Positions 17,358 through 25,373 of a stretch of DNA of 64,000 nt are shown here, piece after piece; positions within the stretch are counted from its first letter, which is position 1, and each line of letters begins with the position of its first letter. The notes below the pieces were generated by a model. The model was not told the origin of the DNA. It did no database searches and worked only from the letters and a program-made list of their open reading frames with translations. The DNA comes from Leisingera daeponensis DSM 23529 (lineage in GTDB: Bacteria; Pseudomonadota; Alphaproteobacteria; Rhodobacterales; Rhodobacteraceae), in NCBI RefSeq assembly GCF_000473145.1, contig NZ_KI421500.1, positions 2,939,725 through 3,003,724 on the forward strand, in the 5' to 3' direction. A program made the position numbers and the translations under genes.

Positions 17358-18410
17358 TCAAATATCTTCCGGCAGCATCGCGTAGGCCCGCTGGATCGGC
17401 AGCAGTACCACCATCCTGCCAGGGTCTTTCATCGTGCCGGCGGTCTCGCCGGCCTGATCACCGGTACCGACAAAGATGTCGGCGCGCTGAGCCCCCTTGA
17501 TGGCGGATCCGGTGTCCTGCGCCACCATCAGCCGGCGCAGCGGCATATGGCCGTCCTTTTCCACCCAGACCGGCGCACCAAGCGGGGTATAGGCGGGATC
17601 GGCGGCAATCGTGCGCATCGGCGTGACCGAGCGGTTCATGGCGCCAAGCGGCCCCTTGGAGGCCGCCACTTTGCGCACCTCACGGAAGAACACGTAAGAC
17701 GGGTTGTGAAACAGAAGCTCCTTGCCCTCCGCGGGATTGCGCCGGACCCAGGACTTGATGACCTGGGCGCTGACCTGGTGGGCGTTGTAGACGCCGCGTC
17801 GCACCAGCTCCTTGCCGATGGATTTATAGGGATGGCCGTTGGCGCCGCCATAACCGACACGGATGGTCGAGCCGTCGGGCAGGCGTATCCGGCCCGAACC
17901 CTGGATCTGCAGAAAAAACAACTCTACCGGGTCATCCACCCAGGCGATTTCCAGCCCGCGGCCCTGCATCACGTCGCCGGTCAGGATTTCACGGCGCGGC
18001 AGCCACAGATCAGCGCCGCGCGCCTCTGGCGGCATCTTGTAGACCGGATAGCGGAAGCGGCTGGTGGGGTAGCGGGAGCCATTCAGTTCTGGCTCGAAAT
18101 AGCCGGTGAAGAGAGCCGGGTTGCCGTCCTCGATCAGCACTGGTCGGAAGAACAGCTCAAAAAACGCCCGCGCCCCTCCCGGCGGCTGCGAGTGGGCGGC
18201 CTTGCACAGGGCGGCCCAGTCGGGGTCCTTCAGATCCCTGCAAGTCCCCAAGAATACCTGTAGAGCCTGGGCATGGTCATCTTCTGCCCAGCCATCAAGC
18301 TGTTCAAAGTCCAGAATGCTGGACACGGTCTCGGAGTGCGCCCCGGAGGCGGTCATCGCGGCGCCTGCAATTGCAGCCGCCCCAAGTGCCCCCCGAAGCG
18401 CCACAATCAT
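17358..18410 (-). CDS. mltA: Membrane-bound lytic murein transglycosylase A
   Basis: Peptidoglycan-cleaving enzyme that forms 1,6-anhydroMurNAc ends in the periplasm. Hydrophobic N-terminal signal (residues 1-25). The MltA barrel domain includes LFTGYFEPELNGSR and PVELFFLQIQGSGRI, and the C-terminal 3D domain LMVAQDTGSAIKGAQRAD holds the catalytic Asp near VAQD. No lipobox Cys is visible at the signal end, so it may be soluble or anchored. The frame runs further upstream, but ATG 18410 overlaps the Tim44-like stop (ATGA). It can supply anhydro-muropeptides to the AmgK-MurU salvage pathway encoded nearby. Confidence 0.92.
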   Translation of the reverse strand: MIVALRGALGAAAIAGAAMTASGAHSETVSSILDFEQLDGWAEDDHAQALQVFLGTCRDLKDPDWAALCKAAHSQPPGGARAFFELFFRPVLIEDGNPALFTGYFEPELNGSRYPTSRFRYPVYKMPPEARGADLWLPRREILTGDVMQGRGLEIAWVDDPVELFFLQIQGSGRIRLPDGSTIRVGYGGANGHPYKSIGKELVRRGVYNAHQVSAQVIKSWVRRNPAEGKELLFHNPSYVFFREVRKVAASKGPLGAMNRSVTPMRTIAADPAYTPLGAPVWVEKDGHMPLRRLMVAQDTGSAIKGAQRADIFVGTGDQAGETAGTMKDPGRMVVLLPIQRAYAMLPEDI

Positions 18411-19063
18411 GCGTCCGTCGCAACCAGCTGCCAGTTGGGATCGTCGCTGCCCATGTTGCGGGCAAAGATCCAAGTGTCCTTTTGGCGTTTGATCGCCTTG
18501 GGGTCGCCCTCGACAATGTCGCCGCCGCGGTCGCGCACCACTGAGGTCAACTCGCCGACAAAGCGCATGGTGATTTCGGCGCGACCGGTCTGCGGATCGA
18601 ACTGCGCGTCCTGCAGAGTGGTTTCCCGCACGCCGATGAAGTCGGCCTCGATCTTGTAGCCCTTGTCCTCGCGCTGCGCGACGGCATCCACGAAGCTGTC
18701 AAAGACATCTTCCGCCAGGAAGGGCTGAATATCGTCCAGGTTGCCGTGTTCGAACCCCATGAGGATCATCTCATAGGCGCCTCGCGCACCCTGCACGAAT
18801 TCCTGCACCTGGAAGGAAGGCTCAGCCCGTTTCATTGCTGCCAGTGCCTGGGCCTGCTTGCTGCCTTCCGCAACGTAATCCGTGATATCGCGGTCCGGTC
18901 CGCCTTCGATCACCTCAAGATCCGGGCGGCGGCCCCGAGCTTCGGATTGCGGCAGCGGCGGCTTTTCAAAGCCTTCGCGTGTTCCCAGAACGCTTCTCAG
19001 GCGCAGGATCAGAAACACAGCAATACCGGCCAGAACCAAAAGCTGAATCACAGGCGACTCCAT
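18407..19063 (-). CDS. Tim44/TimA-family membrane protein
   Basis: A 218-residue protein with one N-terminal membrane segment (residues about 5-22), a polar linker, and a C-terminal Tim44-like domain starting near EPSFQVQEFVQGARGAYEMIL. Mitochondrial Tim44 is a translocase adaptor; bacterial TimA proteins are inner-membrane proteins of unclear role. Gene context (mltA downstream; fxsA and secB divergent) is standard for Rhodobacterales. It shares its upstream region with fxsA. Confidence 0.85.
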   Translation of the reverse strand: MESPVIQLLVLAGIAVFLILRLRSVLGTREGFEKPPLPQSEARGRRPDLEVIEGGPDRDITDYVAEGSKQAQALAAMKRAEPSFQVQEFVQGARGAYEMILMGFEHGNLDDIQPFLAEDVFDSFVDAVAQREDKGYKIEADFIGVRETTLQDAQFDPQTGRAEITMRFVGELTSVVRDRGGDIVEGDPKAIKRQKDTWIFARNMGSDDPNWQLVATDA

Positions 19064-19179
19064 GGATACCTCATGCTAGGCGTTCGTGCTTTGTTTGAAA
19101 CCAAAGCGGTCACGTCTTATGTAGGTGACGGGCGGGGGCAAGTCTACCGCCCGGGTGTATGATCGCAAGGAAACCCCCT

Positions 19180-19680
19180 ATGTATCTTTTCCTGGCCTTT
19201 CTGATGGTTCCCATCATTGAAATCGCTTTGTTTATTCAAGTTGGCGGCGCCATCGGCATGTGGCCGACCCTGGCCATTGTTGTTCTGACCGCAGTTCTGG
19301 GCACTTGGCTGGTGAAAACCCAAGGGCGTATGGCCATGGGACAGCTGAGATCCTCGTTCCAGCAATTGTCCGATCCGGCCGAGCCTTTGGCCCATGGTGC
19401 CATGATCCTGGTGGCCGGCGCGCTGCTTCTCACTCCGGGTTTCTTTACCGACGCCGTCGGTTTTGCGCTGCTGATGCCGCCAGTGCGGCTGGCGGTTTAC
19501 CGCTACCTGCGCGCCCGTGTCACAGTCACGCAGTTCCAGATGGGCCCCGGCAGCATGCAAGGCCGCCACTATCCCGGAACGGCCGGCCGGCCCAAAGACG
19601 TCATCGATGGCGATTACGAAGATGTGACGCCGGCAGACCGGCGCGGCGGGCCCTCCGGCTGGGTTGACGGTCCCCGTTGA
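19180..19680 (+). CDS. fxsA: FxsA-family membrane protein
   Basis: Small inner-membrane protein (166 residues) with an N-terminal membrane block LFLAFLMVPIIEIALFIQVG, a second near WPTLAIVVLTAVLGTWLV and a third around MILVAGALLLTPGFFTD, the FxsA hallmark. E. coli FxsA relieves phage T7 exclusion when overproduced; its housekeeping role is unknown. I choose ATG 19180 over ATG 19159 because AAGGA lies 8 bases before it and not before the earlier one. The gene precedes secB by 56 bases. Confidence 0.87.
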   Translation: MYLFLAFLMVPIIEIALFIQVGGAIGMWPTLAIVVLTAVLGTWLVKTQGRMAMGQLRSSFQQLSDPAEPLAHGAMILVAGALLLTPGFFTDAVGFALLMPPVRLAVYRYLRARVTVTQFQMGPGSMQGRHYPGTAGRPKDVIDGDYEDVTPADRRGGPSGWVDGPR

Positions 19681-19736
19681 GGAACCCGGACCAAGCTGGT
19701 AAGCACGGTCCAAAGCATATTTTCAGGAGTATCTAC

Positions 19737-20225
19737 ATGGCCGAAAACGGCGAAGCCCAGCAGCAGCCGCAAGTCCAGATGAACATTCTGGGCCAGTTCA
19801 TCCGCGACATGTCGTTCGAAAACGTGATGGCGCAGAAAGGCACCGGCGGCGAGGTTCAGCCCGACGTCAGCGTGCAGGTGAACCTGGATGCGAAAAAACG
19901 TTCGGCCGAGAACCAGTATGAGGTTGTCACCAAACTGACCGTCGAGTCCAAGAACAAGGACAGCGGCAACGTCCTTTTCGTGCTGGAGCTGGAATATGTC
20001 GGCGTGTTCAACATTGTGGGTGTGCCGGAAGACCAGCTGCACCCGTTCCTGCTGATCGAATGCCCGCGCATGACCTTCCCGTTTCTGCGCCGTATCGTGT
20101 CGGACGTGACCCGCGATGGCGGCTTCCCGCCGCTGAACCTGGACAATATCGACTTTGTGGCGATCTACCGCAACGAGCTTGCCCGCCGCCAGCAGGAGGC
20201 CGCGGCCTCTGCGATGCCGCAGTAA
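19737..20225 (+). CDS. secB: SecB protein-export chaperone
   Basis: Tetrameric cytosolic chaperone delivering unfolded preproteins to SecA; 162 residues, slightly long because of a polar N and C tail. Core blocks are QVQMNILGQFIRDMSFENV, VLFVLELEYVGVF and the helix region LLIECPRMTFPFLRRIVSDV. The start ATG 19737 follows CAGGAG. It is convergent with dnaQ and shares an intrinsic terminator with it. Confidence 0.97.
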   Translation: MAENGEAQQQPQVQMNILGQFIRDMSFENVMAQKGTGGEVQPDVSVQVNLDAKKRSAENQYEVVTKLTVESKNKDSGNVLFVLELEYVGVFNIVGVPEDQLHPFLLIECPRMTFPFLRRIVSDVTRDGGFPPLNLDNIDFVAIYRNELARRQQEAAASAMPQ

Positions 20226-20246
20226 GGTTCAAACCTTTGAAACGGA

Positions 20247-20280
20247 AAACGCCGCTTGGTTTCAGCGGCGTTTTCTTTTG
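20247..20280. terminator. Bidirectional terminator between secB and dnaQ
   Basis: An AAAACGCCGCT arm pairs with AGCGGCGTTTT around a short loop. T-rich sequence lies on the right for secB and the reverse-complement T run lies on the left for dnaQ. Confidence 0.85.
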
Positions 20281-20295
20281 CGGGTCTTGGCGGGA

Positions 20296-21021
20296 TCAGG
20301 ATGCCTTCCACAAAGCCGCATCGCCCAGTTTAGCCACGAACGCTTCGTGCGCTGCCAGCTCCTCCGCCGTGATCCGTGCGGGCAGGGGTGCTGAACGCGG
20401 CACAGGCCGCCAGTCGTCCTCGACCTGGGCCGAACTGGAGGAGGATTGGGCGGACAAGCCAAAATCCGGCTGCCGCCCGCCAATCAGCTCCAGATAGACA
20501 TCAGCCAGGATCTCGGAGTCGAGCAGCGCGCCATGCAGGGTCCGGTTTGTGTTGTCGATGTTGAAGCGGCGGCATAGCGCATCCAGTGTCGCCGGCGACC
20601 CTGGAAACCGCTTGCGGGCCATTGCCAGCGTGTCGAGCGCCTGATCCATCGGCAGTTTCGGCAGGCCCATCCAGTCCAGTTCCGCATTCAGGAACTTCAT
20701 ATCGAAGCTGGCATTGTGAATGACCAGCCTGGAATCCTGCACGAAATCCAGAAACTTCCGGCCGATTTTTGCAAAGACAGGCTTGTCCCGCAGCGTCACC
20801 GCCCCGGGTTCCGGCTTCTGCGGCGGCTCCAGCAGGTCGGGACCGATACCGTGGACCGAAAACGCCTCTGCCGGCATTGAGCGTTCCGGATTGATATATT
20901 CGTGGAACGTCTTGCCGGTGGGCATGTGGTTATACAGCTCAACCGCACCGATTTCGACGATGCGGTCGCCGGAAAACGGATCAAACCCGGTGGTTTCGGT
21001 ATCAAGAACGATTTCACGCAT
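20296..21021 (-). CDS. dnaQ: DNA polymerase III epsilon subunit (proofreading exonuclease)
   Basis: 3'-5' proofreading exonuclease of the replicase, 241 residues. Exo I is REIVLDTETTGFDP at the N terminus. Exo II includes LVIHNASFDMKFLN. Exo III-epsilon appears around HGALLDSEILADVYLEL, with the catalytic His and Asp. The C-terminal tail that binds the polymerase alpha subunit is alanine-rich. The frame is open upstream, but the ATG at 21021 gives the correct N terminus and overlaps the end of coaE by 8 bases. It is the last gene of maf-aroE-coaE-dnaQ. Confidence 0.96.
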   Translation of the reverse strand: MREIVLDTETTGFDPFSGDRIVEIGAVELYNHMPTGKTFHEYINPERSMPAEAFSVHGIGPDLLEPPQKPEPGAVTLRDKPVFAKIGRKFLDFVQDSRLVIHNASFDMKFLNAELDWMGLPKLPMDQALDTLAMARKRFPGSPATLDALCRRFNIDNTNRTLHGALLDSEILADVYLELIGGRQPDFGLSAQSSSSSAQVEDDWRPVPRSAPLPARITAEELAAHEAFVAKLGDAALWKAS

Positions 21022-21607
21022 GGGCCAGTTTGCTCCTGATGTCTGCAACAATTTCTGCCACCTGCGCCTCGGCGTGTTCAAGCGTGTCCGTCACGATCAC
21101 ATAATCGGCGCGGGCCATCTTCTCCTCGATCGGCATCTGTTTTTGCAGAATCTGCCGGAACTGCTCAACCGTCATTGTGCCGCGGGCAAGAACCCGCTCT
21201 TGCTGAGTTTCCGCGTCCACCGTCACGCAGGCCACCGCGTCCATTTCCGCGTTGCCGCCGGTTTCAAACAGCAGCGGAATATCAAAGACCAAAACATCGC
21301 TTGTCGCGTCCGCCCTAAAGGACGCGCGGTCCTGCGCGACCAGCGGATGCACGATGGCCTCGATCCGCGTCAGAGCCTGCGGATCTGCACCAATGATGCG
21401 TTTCAGCGCGGCGCGGCTGACTTCCCCGTTCTCAATGGCGTCAGGAAATGCTTCCGCCATCGGCTGAACGGCCGCACCGCCTTTACCATACAGCCGGTGA
21501 ACCGCGGCATCCGCATCCCAGACCGCGCAGCCCTGCGCCGCAAACAGCTGAGCGGTGGTGCTTTTGCCCATTCCGATGGACCCGGTAAGACCGAGGCTGA
21601 AGCTCAT
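21014..21607 (-). CDS. coaE: Dephospho-CoA kinase
   Basis: Final step of coenzyme A synthesis, phosphorylating the ribose 3'-hydroxyl of dephospho-CoA. 197 residues. Walker A GLTGSIGMGKSTTAQLF starts at residue 7, followed by the DADA motif VWDADAAVHRLYG. IVHPLV and VLVFDIPLLFETGG are further family motifs. It overlaps aroE by 4 bases upstream and dnaQ by 8 downstream. Confidence 0.96.
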   Translation of the reverse strand: MSFSLGLTGSIGMGKSTTAQLFAAQGCAVWDADAAVHRLYGKGGAAVQPMAEAFPDAIENGEVSRAALKRIIGADPQALTRIEAIVHPLVAQDRASFRADATSDVLVFDIPLLFETGGNAEMDAVACVTVDAETQQERVLARGTMTVEQFRQILQKQMPIEEKMARADYVIVTDTLEHAEAQVAEIVADIRSKLAHA

Positions 21608-22437
21608 CCGAGCACCGCCTCCCGGGTGGCAGCGTCAACTTCAGGACGGTGCCCGAACCAGCGTTCGAACCCCGGAACGGCCTGGTGCAGCAGCATGCCA
21701 AGCCCGTCGACCACAGTGCAGCCGGCTTCCTCCGCCGTTTCCAGCAGGCCGGTTTTCAGCGGTGCATATATCAAGTCCGTCACGACGGCATCGGACCGCA
21801 AACCGTCCAGCGGCACACGCAACCGCGGTTTGCCAACCATACCCAGAGAGGTGGTGTTCACAATCAGCCTGCCTTCTTCGATGGCGTTGCCGGCCTGGAG
21901 CCATTCCACCACGCGGATCCGGTTGCCGAAATCCCTTTGCAACTGTTCCGCCCGCTCGCGTGTGCGGTTGCTCAGAAGGATCTCCGGGACCCCGGCCTCT
22001 ATCAGCGAGGCAACCACTGCACGGCAGGCGCCGCCAGCCCCCAGCACAACGGCCGGCCCGGATTGAGGATCCCAATCCGGGGCGCCTTGATGCAGGTTGG
22101 TGATAAAGCCGTACCCGTCTGTGTTGTCAGCCAGGATGGTGCCGTCTTCTCGGAAAATCAGAGTGTTGGCCGCGCCGATCAGCTTCGCCCGGTCGGTGAC
22201 CTTATCGGCAATCCCCATCACCGCTTCCTTGTGCGGGATCGTGACATTAGCCCCTACGAACCCCATCTTCGGCATTGCCCGGATGGCCTCTGCCAAGTCC
22301 GCAGGCTCCACATGCATCGGCACATAATGCCCGGCGATGCGATGGGTTTTCAGCCAGTGGCCATGCAGTTGCGGGGATTTCGAATGTGAAACCGGACAGC
22401 CGATCACGCCGGCGAGCGGGATTTTTGCTTCTGTCAT
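21604..22437 (-). CDS. aroE: Shikimate dehydrogenase
   Basis: NADP-dependent reduction of 3-dehydroshikimate in aromatic amino acid synthesis; 277 residues. The substrate motifs are GCPVSHSKSPQLHG near the N terminus and NVTIPHKEAVM with the catalytic Lys. The Rossmann loop is VVLGAGGACRAVVASL, and LSNRTRERAEQL is the NADP-binding strand. It overlaps maf (ATGA) and coaE. Confidence 0.95.
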   Translation of the reverse strand: MTEAKIPLAGVIGCPVSHSKSPQLHGHWLKTHRIAGHYVPMHVEPADLAEAIRAMPKMGFVGANVTIPHKEAVMGIADKVTDRAKLIGAANTLIFREDGTILADNTDGYGFITNLHQGAPDWDPQSGPAVVLGAGGACRAVVASLIEAGVPEILLSNRTRERAEQLQRDFGNRIRVVEWLQAGNAIEEGRLIVNTTSLGMVGKPRLRVPLDGLRSDAVVTDLIYAPLKTGLLETAEEAGCTVVDGLGMLLHQAVPGFERWFGHRPEVDAATREAVLG

Positions 22438-23033
22438 TGCTCGATTACCCCTTGCAGACCCAGGTAACTGATAAGCTCCATCAGCGGCAATCCCAAGACA
22501 TTAAAGTAACTGCCCTCGATGGAGGCGAACAGCCGCACACCTTCTTCCTCCAGCTTGTATGCCCCCACAGCGTGGCGGATGCTGTCCCAGTTGCGGCTGA
22601 CATAATTTTCCAAATATGCGTCAGAGCAGTTGCGCATCACCAGCCGGACCTGTCCGACATGGCGCCAGATCGGCTCACCATCCCGATAGATCACGGCGGC
22701 CGACAACAGCATGTGCCGCTTGCCGCGCATCTGTTTCAGCTGGGACAATGCGATCTCTGCACTCGCCGGCTTGGAAAGAAGTTGCCCTTCGAAATCCAGG
22801 ACCTGGTCGCACCCCAATACCAGCCTTCCCGGATGCTTGGCACTGATTTTGCGCGCCTTAGCTTCTGCCAGCGCATCGGCAATGTCCCGCGGCGGCGCTT
22901 GCTCTGCCAGCAGCGCGGTCTTGATCGCCAGCTCATCCAGTCTCGGAACATCCGTATCGAATTCGATCCCGGCCTGACGCAGCAGATGCGCCCGGATTTC
23001 GGAACCAGAAGCCAGCACAATGTGGGCAGTCAT
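22434..23033 (-). CDS. maf: Maf-family nucleotide pyrophosphatase
   Basis: Nucleoside-triphosphate pyrophosphatase of the Maf/HAM1-like fold (house-cleaning of modified nucleotides). The family start IVLASGSEIRAHLLRQAGI is intact. The central block LGCDQVLDFEGQLLSKP carries the catalytic Asp. The C terminus has EGSYFNVLGLPL. 199 residues. It is the first gene left of the putative origin; its ATG overlaps a DnaA-box-like 9-mer. Confidence 0.9.
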   Translation of the reverse strand: MTAHIVLASGSEIRAHLLRQAGIEFDTDVPRLDELAIKTALLAEQAPPRDIADALAEAKARKISAKHPGRLVLGCDQVLDFEGQLLSKPASAEIALSQLKQMRGKRHMLLSAAVIYRDGEPIWRHVGQVRLVMRNCSDAYLENYVSRNWDSIRHAVGAYKLEEEGVRLFASIEGSYFNVLGLPLMELISYLGLQGVIEQ

Positions 23034-23442
23034 GTGGAAAACCCCGTGGGAAAGAAGCAGACGGTTTCAGGACGTTTTGTATGGTTTTCCGCGCTCAAGT
23101 AAAGACTCCAGGGGTTGACGCAAATCCCAGGATTCAACCCGCTGAGTCGTCCTTTGTGAGTCAGGATAACTTTGAATCCGTGGATATGCCGGCACTCCCC
23201 GGTTCATCCCTTTGTTATCCCCAAGCACGCGAAGGTAAAGACATCCTTAACGCGCCTTATTTTCCTGGCGCCGGCGGCAAATCCAGGACTCCTGTCCCTT
23301 CCGCGCTGGAATCTTATCCCTGCTGGGGATAAGCGGAGGAGGATTCACTTATCCACTGGAATCCACGCACACTACAAAAACATCATCCTTTAAATATTCA
23401 TTTTTTATTAGGGTGATCAGACCTGACCGGGGAGAACTGCCC
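23033..23442. other. Putative chromosomal replication origin (oriC)
   Basis: Gene-free gap of about 409 bases between divergent maf and hemJ. DnaA-box-like 9-mers: TTTTCCACA (23041-23033, minus), TTATCCCCA (23215-23223, plus; 23332-23324, minus) and TTATCCACT (23349-23357, plus). Weaker copies lie at 23161-23169 and 23179-23187. An inverted repeat CTTATCCC/GGGATAAG spans 23313-23333. A 22-base tract at 23389-23410 has a single C and could be the unwinding element. Nine GANTC sites and a TAAA-N7-TTAAC also lie inside. The neighbouring parAB and rho-mnmE-mnmG-rsmG genes fit known alphaproteobacterial origin regions. Function is inferred. Confidence 0.75.
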
Positions 23443-23898
23443 ATGGACCTGAGCGACGTGATGTTCACGCTCTACCCATATGCCAAATCGCTTCACATCA
23501 TGGCCGTGCTCAGCTGGATGGCCGGTCTTTTCTATCTCCCCCGTCTGTTTGTGTATCACGTGGAGCAGGCTGAGAATGTGCAGGAAGCCATTCCAATCTT
23601 CCTCACCATGGAAGAGAAGCTCCTCAGGATCATCATGCGCCCCGCCATGTATGTGTCCTGGGCCGCAGGGCTGTTTATCGTTCTGACCCCCGGCATAGTC
23701 GACTGGAGCTATGTCTGGCCCTGGACCAAGGGCGCGTCGGTCATCGCCATGACCTGGTTCCATCATTGGCTGCTGCTGCGCTACCGCGACTTCAAAGACG
23801 GGCGGAACACGCTGACGGGCCGGCAGTTCCGTATGATGAATGAGGTGCCCACTGTGCTGATGCTGGTGATCGTGGTTTCCGTCATCTTCAAATTCTAG
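23443..23898 (+). CDS. hemJ: HemJ protoporphyrinogen IX oxidase
   Basis: Four-helix membrane protein (151 residues) that oxidises protoporphyrinogen IX in heme synthesis of bacteria without HemG or HemY. The conserved N-terminal His is in YAKSLHIMAVLSWMAGLFYL, and the conserved Arg/His block is in LPRLFVYH. Further helices are at about residues 65-85, 95-115 and 130-148. ATG 23443 follows GGGGAGA; an ATC start 30 bases earlier is unlikely. It is the first gene right of the putative oriC. Confidence 0.88.
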   Translation: MDLSDVMFTLYPYAKSLHIMAVLSWMAGLFYLPRLFVYHVEQAENVQEAIPIFLTMEEKLLRIIMRPAMYVSWAAGLFIVLTPGIVDWSYVWPWTKGASVIAMTWFHHWLLLRYRDFKDGRNTLTGRQFRMMNEVPTVLMLVIVVSVIFKF

Positions 23899-24071
23899 CG
23901 CAGAGGCGCTGAAACAGGCCCAGCAGCGCCGGAACGCTTGCAGCCGGCGTTTGACTCATCTGAAACGAGTCCCTATGTATGGCTTTCAGCGGGCCCGTCC
24001 GGGTAACCGTGATTTCCAAACCTGTCGTGTGACCAACCCCCGGATGAGCGGGGAGTAGAGGCCGTATCTAT
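23899..24071 (+). promoter_or_regulatory. rho 5' leader with several stem-loops
   Basis: A 173-base gap before rho. Inverted repeats visible are GGCGCTG/CAGCGCC (23905-23911 with 23924-23930), GACTC/GAGTC (23953-23957 with 23967-23971) and CCCCG/CGGGG (24038-24042 with 24049-24053), the last close to the start codon. The first is not followed by a T run, so it is not an obvious intrinsic terminator. Rho genes are often autoregulated through such leaders; that role here is inferred. Confidence 0.4.
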
Positions 24072-25343
24072 ATGACCGTGCAATCCCTGAATCTGGCTGA
24101 CCTCAAGGCAAAAAGTCCCAAATCGCTGCTGGCGATGGCCGAGGAGCTGGAGATCGAAAACGCCTCGACCATGCGCAAGGGCGAGATGATGTTCCAGATC
24201 CTGCGGGAACGCGCAGATGAGGGCTGGGACATTGGCGGTGATGGGGTGCTGGAAGTGCTGCAGGACGGCTTTGGCTTCTTGCGCTCGCCCGAGGCAAACT
24301 ACCTGCCCGGTCCGGACGATATCTATGTCTCCCCCGACATGATCCGCCAGTATTCTCTGCGCACCGGCGACACTGTGGAGGGACAGATCAAGGCGCCGCT
24401 GGAAACAGAGCGTTACTTCGCGCTGACCAACGTCACCATGATCAACTTTGAAGAGCCTGAAAAGGCCCGCCACAAGATCGCATTTGACAACCTCACCCCG
24501 CTTTACCCGGATGAGCGGCTGAAGATGGAGATCGAGGATCCCACCATTAAGGACCGTTCGGCGCGGGTGATCGACCTGGTTGCGCCGATCGGCAAGGGCC
24601 AGCGCTCGCTCATCGTGGCGCCGCCGCGCACCGGTAAGACGGTGATCCTGCAGAACATCGCGCATTCGATCGAGAAGAACCATCCGGAGTGCTACTTGAT
24701 TGTTCTGCTGATCGACGAACGCCCGGAAGAGGTGACCGACATGCAGCGCTCGGTGAAGGGCGAGGTGGTCTCCTCCACTTTCGACGAGCCGGCGACCCGC
24801 CACGTTGCGGTGTCCGAGATGGTCATCGAAAAAGCCAAGCGTCTTGTCGAACATAAACGAGATGTTGTGATCCTTCTTGATTCGATCACAAGACTTGGTA
24901 GGGCGTTCAACACTGTCGTGCCGTCTTCGGGTAAAGTTCTGACCGGTGGTGTCGATGCAAACGCCCTGCAGCGGCCGAAACGCTTTTTCGGTGCCGCCCG
25001 GAACATCGAAGAAGGCGGCTCGCTCACCATCATCGCCACCGCGCTGATCGACACCGGCTCGCGTATGGACGAGGTGATCTTCGAAGAATTCAAGGGCACC
25101 GGTAACTCTGAACTCGTCCTGGATCGCAAGATTGCGGACAAGCGCGTGTTCCCGGCTATCGACATCCTCAAGTCCGGCACCCGGAAAGAGGATCTTCTGG
25201 TCGACAAGGGCGATCTGGCGAAGACCTTTGTGCTGCGCCGTATCCTGAATCCGATGGGTACCACAGACGCCATTGAATTCCTGCTGTCCAAGCTGAAGCA
25301 GACCAAAAGCAACTCCGAGTTCTTCGACTCGATGAATACCTGA
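24072..25343 (+). CDS. rho: Transcription termination factor Rho
   Basis: Hexameric RNA-dependent ATPase ending transcription; 423 residues. The N-terminal Rho_N/OB region includes [20 protein letters not shown], the RNA-binding cold-shock-like fold. Walker A is [19 protein letters not shown] (about residue 180). Walker B is [18 protein letters not shown], and the Q/R-loops are in [12 protein letters not shown]. It is followed 30 bases on by mnmE. Confidence 0.98.
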   Translation: MTVQSLNLADLKAKSPKSLLAMAEELEIENASTMRKGEMMFQILRERADEGWDIGGDGVLEVLQDGFGFLRSPEANYLPGPDDIYVSPDMIRQYSLRTGDTVEGQIKAPLETERYFALTNVTMINFEEPEKARHKIAFDNLTPLYPDERLKMEIEDPTIKDRSARVIDLVAPIGKGQRSLIVAPPRTGKTVILQNIAHSIEKNHPECYLIVLLIDERPEEVTDMQRSVKGEVVSSTFDEPATRHVAVSEMVIEKAKRLVEHKRDVVILLDSITRLGRAFNTVVPSSGKVLTGGVDANALQRPKRFFGAARNIEEGGSLTIIATALIDTGSRMDEVIFEEFKGTGNSELVLDRKIADKRVFPAIDILKSGTRKEDLLVDKGDLAKTFVLRRILNPMGTTDAIEFLLSKLKQTKSNSEFFDSMNT

Positions 25344-25373
25344 TCCGGGCCGGCGAGAGAGAAGGGCCACCCA

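Noticed and set aside
16815..18263. Long plus-strand open frame (482 codons)
   Set aside because: It lies antisense to smr and mltA, which have full family motifs; composition-driven shadow in high G+C DNA.
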